From positions 1,142,501 to 1,206,500 of the forward strand of contig NC_013525.1 of assembly GCF_000025005.1 (NCBI RefSeq): 64,000 nt of DNA, read 5' to 3'. The DNA is from Thermobaculum terrenum ATCC BAA-798 (GTDB lineage Bacteria > Chloroflexota > Chloroflexia > Thermobaculales > Thermobaculaceae). Shown piece after piece: positions 57,655-64,000 of this stretch (position 1 is its first letter; the number at the start of each line of letters is the position of its first letter). The position numbers and the translations under genes were made by a program. The notes beneath the pieces are model-generated. The model was not told the origin of the DNA and ran no database searches. It worked only from the letters and a program-made list of their open reading frames with translations.

Positions 57655-58654
57655 CGAAGTCCCGGCCTTAATTGGTGTTCTTGCTTTGATGGCTTATGCC
57701 GTGTTGGCTGGAGCTGACTTTGGGGCTGGGGTATGGGATCTGCTTGCTTGGGGTCCAAAAGCTAAGGAGCAGCGTAAAACAATATCAAATGCTATAGGTC
57801 CCGTGTGGGAAGCTAATCATGTCTGGCTCATATTTATAATAGTGCTCTTATTCACGTGCTACCCTAGAGCTTTCTCTGCATTGAGTATTTCCCTATTTGT
57901 GCCCTTTCATTTAGCTCTACTGGGAATTGTCCTTCGAGGAGCCTCCTTTGTTTTTCGGGCCTATGCTCCTGAGAGATCACGCTTCGCATCTTTCTGGGGA
58001 TCTGTATTTGGAAGCGCTAGTCTGTTTACTCCCTTCGTATTGGGGATGTGTATGGGAGCTATATCTGCTGGTAGTATTCGTCAGATGGGAAGTAAAGTCA
58101 CTAGTGATGTTTCTGTATGGACGAGCCCCGTGTCGATTGTTATGGGCCTGATGGCTTTGTTTGAAGCAGCATATCTAGCAGCTGTGTATCTTACTCTAGA
58201 ATCTCCGGATAAGGACTTACAGGAATCATTCAGAATTAGAGCCCTAATTAGTGGATTCATCTTTGCAGCAGTGTCTTTAGGCGCTCTTCCTGTGTTCTCA
58301 GTTTATGCTCCTCACCTTTGGGAAAGGTTGCTTGCACCATCAGTTGTTCCAATAGTTTTCCTAGGGATAATAGTAGGACTGGTATCTGCAGCTGCGCTGT
58401 TCTTTCGCAAGTATTGGATAGCTCGTATTAGTGCTGCTGGACAAGTAGTGATCCTTCTGCTGGGATGGGCGATTGCGCAGAGGCCTTACATAATTTATCC
58501 TGAATTTACCGTAGCTAACTCCTCTGCTTCTGAAGCCACTCTGCGATTTGTGATATGGTCGGTCCCTATAGGTATGCTAATACTGATTCCTTCACTAGTT
58601 GTGCTTTTTGCAGTTTTCAAAGGACGCGGTAGGACCCTAAGTAGTTATGGTTAG
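57641..58654 (+). CDS. cydB: Cytochrome bd-type quinol oxidase subunit II
   Basis: CydB is the partner subunit. The 337 residues have about eight helices and the start YAVLAGADFGAGVWDLL with GPVWEANHVWLIF, both family signatures. It is translated by overlap with cydA. No cydX or cydDC genes are nearby, so the accessory subunit and maturation transporter must be elsewhere or absent. Confidence 0.95.
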   Translation: MLQLNEVPALIGVLALMAYAVLAGADFGAGVWDLLAWGPKAKEQRKTISNAIGPVWEANHVWLIFIIVLLFTCYPRAFSALSISLFVPFHLALLGIVLRGASFVFRAYAPERSRFASFWGSVFGSASLFTPFVLGMCMGAISAGSIRQMGSKVTSDVSVWTSPVSIVMGLMALFEAAYLAAVYLTLESPDKDLQESFRIRALISGFIFAAVSLGALPVFSVYAPHLWERLLAPSVVPIVFLGIIVGLVSAAALFFRKYWIARISAAGQVVILLLGWAIAQRPYIIYPEFTVANSSASEATLRFVIWSVPIGMLILIPSLVVLFAVFKGRGRTLSSYG

Positions 58655-58677
58655 ATAATTGCGAGCAGACTGAATGG

Positions 58678-59457
58678 CTATGAAGTTTCTTCCCATAGGG
58701 CTCTTAGGTAAGTAAGAGCGGTTTCTGCATCTTGGAGCTCTAATAGTCTGCACTCCAAGCTTATTCGGTGATCGTATCCAATGGAGTGCAGTGTCCGGAA
58801 AAAAGCTTCCATTTCTGAATAAGAGTTATCCCTATTAGGAGCAAGGCGACTCCTCGGTGCAGATACATGGACGTGTAATAAGGTCTGACCTACAGCCAAA
58901 AGGTTTTGTAGTGATTCTTGTTCCAAGTCGAAGTGGAATAGGTCTGCCAGTACTCCAACATTAGGGTGATTCACCAAAGATGCTAAATCCAGAGCTTCCA
59001 GTGTGGTGTTGACTGTGTTCGTTTCTCCTCTGTTTAGAGGTTCTATTGCTATTCTGAGCCCATATTTTTGAGCCGTATCTCCTGCAATCATGCAGGTCTT
59101 GATAAGTTGTTCTCTTGCGTGTTGTGTTTCCCAGTTATCGGGCTTGAATCTGGATTTGCCGCTTCCAAAGACTATTATTTCACCACCAAGTCTTGCGGCC
59201 TTTGAAAATGTACGTTCCAGATATTGGGGCAATGCTTCGAAGTCAGCCTCCGGCCCGACGACTTTAATACTCGCAGGTAGCATGACATTCCATGCTTCTG
59301 GTCTAACAGGTAAGTGTTCCAGGCTTTTCTCTAGATTTTGAAACTCCTCCTCCGATATGTTTGCTAGAGTGCCTGATAGTGGCCATTCGACAAATTCGTA
59401 TCCGAAATCTGCCATAAGGGAAGAAGACTCTGGAGAGCAACATATACCGAAACGCAT
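58678..59457 (-). CDS. Xylose-isomerase-like TIM barrel (sugar isomerase/epimerase family)
   Basis: This 259-residue protein has the AP-endonuclease-2 fold. Metal-binding candidates lie in IAIEPLNRGETN, VLADLFHFD, HVHVSAP and RISLECRL. GGGAG precedes the ATG. It is the third gene of an operon after another TIM barrel and a large secreted protein. The substrate is unknown. Confidence 0.88.
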   Translation of the reverse strand: MRFGICCSPESSSLMADFGYEFVEWPLSGTLANISEEEFQNLEKSLEHLPVRPEAWNVMLPASIKVVGPEADFEALPQYLERTFSKAARLGGEIIVFGSGKSRFKPDNWETQHAREQLIKTCMIAGDTAQKYGLRIAIEPLNRGETNTVNTTLEALDLASLVNHPNVGVLADLFHFDLEQESLQNLLAVGQTLLHVHVSAPRSRLAPNRDNSYSEMEAFFRTLHSIGYDHRISLECRLLELQDAETALTYLRALWEETS

Positions 59458-59472
59458 GAAATACTCCCTAGA

Positions 59473-60306
59473 TTATCCTAGACTGTTTTCTATCTCATGT
59501 ATAACTTGCACGAAATGAGGAAGGACTACATCTGGTTCTTCTATTTCAGGGTGCCATCTTTTCTCCCATTCGAAAGATATCCACCCACTATAGTTGTGAT
59601 TCCTTAGCAATTCCAGTGCACTTCTAAGAGGTAAGTCTCCTTGCCCTACAGGACAGTATGTCGGTCCATTTTCTGTCATGACTGAGTCTTTCACATGTGT
59701 GTGTCTTATGTATTTAGATATACGGTTGAAGGTGGATTCCAAGGTTTCTCCCTGAAATCTATAAGGATGGTGTATATCCCATAGGACTCCAATTGACTGG
59801 CTCTGTATTTGACTAAGAAGTTCTACCATGTAGTCTGTCTTGGAGAAGTCTCCATGGGTTTCTATAAGTATCATTACTGGAATACCTTGTGTATATTCCC
59901 CAAGCTTGTTTAATGCCTCGGCGACTTGTGCAATGGTCTTGGGAGCTAGTTCTGGGGATGGTATACGATCACCGAAAACCCTGATATAAGGTGCATCCAG
60001 CTCGGCAGCGAGATCGATGTGTCTCCTAGCTTCTTCTATGTTTCTGTCGATAGTCTCAGGATCATCAAATCGAGCAGAAGTATCTAAGCATGGGATTTCT
60101 AGCCCATGCTCTTTCAGTTGATTCTTAGTATTGGAAAGGTTCTCCCTTATAAATGGTCTTGCCTTCGTCAGGTCCATCTCGCCTTCAACTCCGCGTGGCT
60201 CTATACCCTGATACCCGTATTCTATGGCCCTACCTACGATCATTTCCCAGGACCAGTTGGGGCAAGCAAGTGTAGTGAAGGCTAATTTATATCTATGGGC
60301 TCCCAC
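59473..60306 (-). CDS. Xylose-isomerase-like TIM barrel (sugar isomerase/epimerase family)
   Basis: This 277-residue protein is of the same superfamily as its downstream neighbour. ILIETHGDF, LWDIHHPY, HTHVKDS and WISFEWEKRW hold likely metal ligands. The start is GTG (60306-60304), one base after the stop of the large secreted protein gene, with AGGAAGG inside that gene. Tight coupling suggests the three proteins share a pathway. Confidence 0.88.
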   Translation of the reverse strand: MGAHRYKLAFTTLACPNWSWEMIVGRAIEYGYQGIEPRGVEGEMDLTKARPFIRENLSNTKNQLKEHGLEIPCLDTSARFDDPETIDRNIEEARRHIDLAAELDAPYIRVFGDRIPSPELAPKTIAQVAEALNKLGEYTQGIPVMILIETHGDFSKTDYMVELLSQIQSQSIGVLWDIHHPYRFQGETLESTFNRISKYIRHTHVKDSVMTENGPTYCPVGQGDLPLRSALELLRNHNYSGWISFEWEKRWHPEIEEPDVVLPHFVQVIHEIENSLG

Positions 60307-60307
60307 T

Positions 60308-63300
60308 TCAACCTTCCTTTCCTAGATATATTTCATCTTTGTACATCATCCAGTTTCCTATGGGATCTATGACTTTTATCCATACAGTTTTGAGCCCTTT
60401 CGATCCGCCTATATTCCAAGGCGAAGAACCAATCCCTTTGTTCCAGCTCTGCCAGTGGATTCCGTCCGGACTCCATAGAATTCTAAGGTCTTTATTCGTT
60501 GGATCCTGAGCGGCAACCCATATTCTTGTCTTAGGATCGACTGTGAACCTTACTCCTGGATCTATACTCCTGTGCGAGCTCAGAAAGCTTATGTTCTCTT
60601 CGGTGAGCACGCTTTTCCATAGGCTAAATTCTGAAATGACTATTGCCTTGGTATCTTGACTTGGCGATATCTCTACTAATCTACCTTTTCGGGGGCCACG
60701 GGCAGCCACGCTGCCTATCTCTTTCCCATTAGAATACACGGTTATCCTCAGGGAATTCCACGTTACTGCATAAGCATTGGGATGGGTATCTAACGATGCT
60801 GATCCGATGAGCTTATCTCCCCATTTGAAGAGCATTTGATTGCTTCTTTGCTGTATGTACAACTGCCCTATCTTTAGGATCGTCGCATTGCTTGTAGTTT
60901 TATGGCTGTCTAATGATCTGGCTTTGAAAAATACAGTTCCAGTAGAGTTCCTGAGCTCACCAACTATTACTGTTGTGCCTTCTCTATAGGAAGTGCTGCG
61001 ATAAGGTTTCCCAGACCATTTATAACCAGATCCAGAGTTGCCATCAAGGTACGTTGATGGATTATCGCTCTCTTCCAGCTGCACACCATCCATGTAGTAG
61101 ATGCCACCGACTGGAATACGATCTGTAGACATAACACCATATAGTCCCTTATCGTGCCTGGCTATGAATGTGAAGTAGCCTCGATACCATCCTCCCCCTA
61201 CGGGCTCCCATTGCATTACAGGTCTATTCATATCTGTTACCTGAGACAGGTCCAGCTGATCCACACTATCTATGCCTTCAAAAAACCATCCTCGTATGAT
61301 GCTACTATCTACGGGTCTTTGATCTTCTAGCTTTATGTATGCTGAGAGTGTGTAAGTTTTGCCCGGGATAAGATTTGCTGCGATTATAGTGGCTGCAGGG
61401 CCAGGCTTGACCTTACGCACGCGTAATGCTTTGTAACCAAAGAAGGTATATTCTCTAGTACTGGTTATATCCACCCAGGAATTTATACCGCTCCAACCCT
61501 CTGGACCTAACTCTCCGCTAGGGTTCTCTATGTAGTTTCTAGATGATCCCTCTAGCAGTAGCCCTTCTGATAGGTAGTTAGTTGGGTTAAACCCCTCTAC
61601 AAGCTGTATGTCGTCCCAGTAGGCGTTCTTTCCCCATAACTTGACTAAGGCGTTTGTGGTATTGGCCTGCGTCCTAAATTTGATCTTAATCTCTTTCCAA
61701 TCTGATGCGTACTTGAATCCAGCGGTATGCGATTTGAGAACACGGCTTGTTGTGCCCGTGGTCTGCAATTCTTGGATTTGAATGGCTCCATTATTGCCTT
61801 TCGCCATTATCGCTAGTGTGTAACTGGTATTGGCTCTTACAGGTACTATCTGGTAAATATAGCCTTCTTTGGTTGAGTTTGAAAATAGAGATGTTGAGCC
61901 ATCCAACGCTTCCGTACTGGGCTCATACGCAGCATACGACTCATCTCTCAGTGGAGAGTCCCAATCTTTAGGTATCCCCCCTGCCCATAGCTCAAAGCTT
62001 GAGTTACTTAGCTTGTTATTGTTCATGGATGCATACCTTACAGGACCTGAAATCTTTGGTTGAGGTCCTATAACTGCCATGGTACTCCCGTTAAATGGAA
62101 TGTAGGACACCAATCCTGGCTTAGGAGCCAAAGTTACGGCACCGGTAGGGGGTTCTTCTTCCAGGTGTATATGTGCCTCTACGAGGCTACTCCAAGCCCC
62201 GTCAGAGTTTTTGAATCGAGCGTATACCGTTTTTTCACCGTCTCCAGGAGGCAATGTCCATTCCTTAATTGATGAGTAAGGCTCCTCGAAGGCATCTGTA
62301 AAGTTCTTGCTATTTGATATCATCATGCCTACTACACCTTCTTCAGGATCCTCAGCATGTAACTGTAGATTTATCCATCGTGTAGTAGTCGTTTCGGGCG
62401 CATTGATGTAAGCATTTACAGGGGGAGTTGTAGTAGAGGTACTTACTGGGGCATCCATACCTATGAAGGTGATCTTACGCCACCCGCCCAGTTCATCATT
62501 CTTTCTGAGAGCTTCTTCCCTACTACCAGGCCAGTAAACATCTATTTGCCATCCCTTTACCTGCGAGCCTGTATCAGATGCTACAAATATTTGATCTTCC
62601 CAACCATCTATGAGCATCTTGGTCCCCAGGGGAATGTAGTTGGGGTCTACGGCTACAGCACCCCAATGAACCTTTTTGCCATTGCGCATTATCCCCCATC
62701 CAGGATCCCCAGGATTCTTGCCAGTCTCCTCCGGACTCAGGGTGTAGTAAGTTACTTTGGCGATTACTGTGTTTCTGAGGGTTCGGTCTGGTAATCGAGA
62801 AGATATTATTTCTATGCCCTTGATTGTATTAGCTCCAAAATGTCGCATGCCCTTTTCAACTTCGTTCACGGCGTAGTACCTGTCCATGCCCTTGGGTGTG
62901 CCATCGCTGTACCAATAGACTGGATTACCAGGACCTCCCCATACGTTGCCATCGTAGACTATAAAGTAATTCTCATCTGGAGTTATGCCCTTTATCACTA
63001 TCCAATGTTCTCTGGCTATTGATTCGAATCTGCCTATCCTAATACTTGGATCAGCTGAAGCTCCATTTAGATCTGCTCCAGGGCTAATAGCGCGCATGTC
63101 CAACGCTACTATGATAATGTGTCCCTGCTGAAGGGCTGCTTTGATATCGCTTACGTTATATATGTCTGCCCTATAGGCAACATTCCAGTGACTGAGCGCC
63201 TTAGTAAGATCGGAGAGGTTAGTGGATTTTTTATTCTTGCCTATAAAGTCCCTTATGTCCCTGATAGGTACTGACAAGTTCTGGGTATATTGAATGGCCA

Positions 63301-63499
63301 TTGCTACTGAGGTGGGACCACAGTTGACGTTTTGATTGCTGTGACTGTCATAGCTAGATGGTTCCCCCTGGTATCTATACCAGCTACCATTTCCACCTAA
63401 TTCTTCGGCTAGCGCTGTAGGAGCCATCTTTGCAGATATAGGCATTACCAATGCCAATAAAAGAAGCAATACAATAACGGTTCTCATTACTGCGTGCAT
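60308..63499 (-). CDS. Large secreted protein: C39-like domain, 3D domain and carbohydrate-binding modules
   Basis: This 1063-residue protein has a signal peptide (1-31). Residues 36-220 resemble a C39-like papain-fold domain with C60 in NVNCGPTSVAMAIQY, H165 in REHWIVIKG and D183 in IVYDGN as a plausible triad. Residues 245-350 are a 3D (Asp-box) domain with D285 in VDPNYIPLGT, D309 in ASDTG and D320 in WQIDVY, the fold of lytic transglycosylases and resuscitation proteins. A PKD/Ig-like segment (350-450), two jelly-roll CBMs (about 490-650 and 660-820) and a LamG-like domain (about 830-970) follow, then an Ig-like end. GGAAG precedes the ATG. Peptidase or cell-wall activity is inference. 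Confidence 0.8.
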   Translation of the reverse strand: MHAVMRTVIVLLLLLALVMPISAKMAPTALAEELGGNGSWYRYQGEPSSYDSHSNQNVNCGPTSVAMAIQYTQNLSVPIRDIRDFIGKNKKSTNLSDLTKALSHWNVAYRADIYNVSDIKAALQQGHIIIVALDMRAISPGADLNGASADPSIRIGRFESIAREHWIVIKGITPDENYFIVYDGNVWGGPGNPVYWYSDGTPKGMDRYYAVNEVEKGMRHFGANTIKGIEIISSRLPDRTLRNTVIAKVTYYTLSPEETGKNPGDPGWGIMRNGKKVHWGAVAVDPNYIPLGTKMLIDGWEDQIFVASDTGSQVKGWQIDVYWPGSREEALRKNDELGGWRKITFIGMDAPVSTSTTTPPVNAYINAPETTTTRWINLQLHAEDPEEGVVGMMISNSKNFTDAFEEPYSSIKEWTLPPGDGEKTVYARFKNSDGAWSSLVEAHIHLEEEPPTGAVTLAPKPGLVSYIPFNGSTMAVIGPQPKISGPVRYASMNNNKLSNSSFELWAGGIPKDWDSPLRDESYAAYEPSTEALDGSTSLFSNSTKEGYIYQIVPVRANTSYTLAIMAKGNNGAIQIQELQTTGTTSRVLKSHTAGFKYASDWKEIKIKFRTQANTTNALVKLWGKNAYWDDIQLVEGFNPTNYLSEGLLLEGSSRNYIENPSGELGPEGWSGINSWVDITSTREYTFFGYKALRVRKVKPGPAATIIAANLIPGKTYTLSAYIKLEDQRPVDSSIIRGWFFEGIDSVDQLDLSQVTDMNRPVMQWEPVGGGWYRGYFTFIARHDKGLYGVMSTDRIPVGGIYYMDGVQLEESDNPSTYLDGNSGSGYKWSGKPYRSTSYREGTTVIVGELRNSTGTVFFKARSLDSHKTTSNATILKIGQLYIQQRSNQMLFKWGDKLIGSASLDTHPNAYAVTWNSLRITVYSNGKEIGSVAARGPRKGRLVEISPSQDTKAIVISEFSLWKSVLTEENISFLSSHRSIDPGVRFTVDPKTRIWVAAQDPTNKDLRILWSPDGIHWQSWNKGIGSSPWNIGGSKGLKTVWIKVIDPIGNWMMYKDEIYLGKEG

Positions 63500-63686
63500 G
63501 ACTCAACTTCCGTTTACACTGATACAATGTCCTTATAAATAGATCTTAACAGAGTGGGCTGGAATGGGGAATAGTACTAAGGTCAGATTAGAGTTGTGAT
63601 TAGGTTAACTTTATTGAACTCCTGGCTTGACAAATATACCGTGATCGTAGAAGATTACCAGCCAAGATTGGAGTTAAGGTGATTAC

Positions 63687-64000
63687 ATGAGCACCCGAGG
63701 TGACAGTGGCTCGGAGGTCCCCGCCCCTAGAGTTCACATACCGCTCATAGGCGCACTGGATAAGGCCGAAGGCTATGTATATGTAGTAACTGGTGTGATG
63801 TTCCTTTTATGTGCTGTTGGTGCCCTGGGTTACAGCCTAGTAATATTTATGTTGGGCTTGAGAGAGGATGGCTTTGCCCATGCTCTGATCACCCTCGTCA
63901 ATGACCTTTTACTGGTAGTGATAATCCTAGAAATACTTCGAACAGTCGTCGATGTGCTGCAAAAGCATGTACTATCTTTACATCCCTTTCTAGTTATTGC
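63687..64000 (+). CDS. PsiE-like membrane protein (5' part)
   Basis: This gene runs off the right edge. The visible 104 residues have a polar N-terminus, membrane helices at about 36-56 and 66-85, and LVNDLLLVVIILEILRTVVD, which resembles the phosphate-starvation-inducible PsiE family (PF06146). A weak GGAG-type site lies upstream. Function unknown. Confidence 0.6.
   Translation, partial: MSTRGDSGSEVPAPRVHIPLIGALDKAEGYVYVVTGVMFLLCAVGALGYSLVIFMLGLREDGFAHALITLVNDLLLVVIILEILRTVVDVLQKHVLSLHPFLVI

Overview
The window looks like a stretch of chromosome from a free-living, probably thermophilic bacterium of the Chloroflexota/Thermobaculum type. The basis is moderate GC (roughly 45-50% by eye), heavy use of AGG/AGA and ATA codons, frequent TTG and GTG starts behind strong GGAGG-type ribosome binding sites, and a mix of housekeeping and plant-polysaccharide genes. 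The taxon is an inference. I saw no rRNA, tRNA, CRISPR array, transposase or prophage.

Positions 1-16.5 kb are mostly housekeeping: the 3' end of folD, nadD, an MscS channel, gyrA, purA, gpsA, a Rad52/ERF-like single-strand annealing protein candidate, a response regulator and cytosolic histidine kinase that appear to be co-transcribed with a sigma-70 factor, dnaE, and an X-family DNA polymerase with a PHP domain. Positions 16.6-21.5 kb hold a MoxR / DUF58 / transglutaminase operon. Positions 21.5-28.9 kb hold small orphans, an aldo-keto reductase, divergent TspO and MarR genes, a ClC channel with CBS domains, a YhhQ-type queuosine-precursor transporter, a universal stress protein and an ArsB/NhaD-type permease.

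Positions 28.9-54.1 kb are a carbohydrate region. It contains a GH3 glycosidase, a sugar ABC importer (Tat-lipoprotein binding protein plus two permeases) in an operon with a PA14/GH-A/CBM9 secreted glycosidase that is split by a frameshift in a C6 tract, an HK/RR pair with a secreted DUF5666-like protein, a metalloprotease-like lipoprotein, a PL11 rhamnogalacturonan lyase with an Lpl-type ABC importer, and a GntR/FCD regulator divergent from a Gfo/Idh/MocA - DUF993 - TIM-barrel operon. Neither ABC importer has an ATPase gene here. An identical 14-base palindromic core lies in the promoter of the Lpl importer and in the gntR/oxidoreductase intergenic region, suggesting one regulon.

Positions 54.1-58.7 kb carry a GAF-domain NarL-type two-component pair followed by cydAB. 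The cydA leader has four mutually complementary short arms, the last covering the ribosome binding site. Positions 58.7-63.5 kb are a three-gene operon of two xylose-isomerase-like TIM barrels and a large secreted protein joining a C39-like domain, a 3D domain and carbohydrate-binding modules. A PsiE-like gene runs off the right edge. The most novel candidates are the DUF993 module with its predicted operators, the cydA leader, the C39-3D-CBM chimera, an 11-bp tandem-repeat regulator site, and palindromes that overlap predicted starts.
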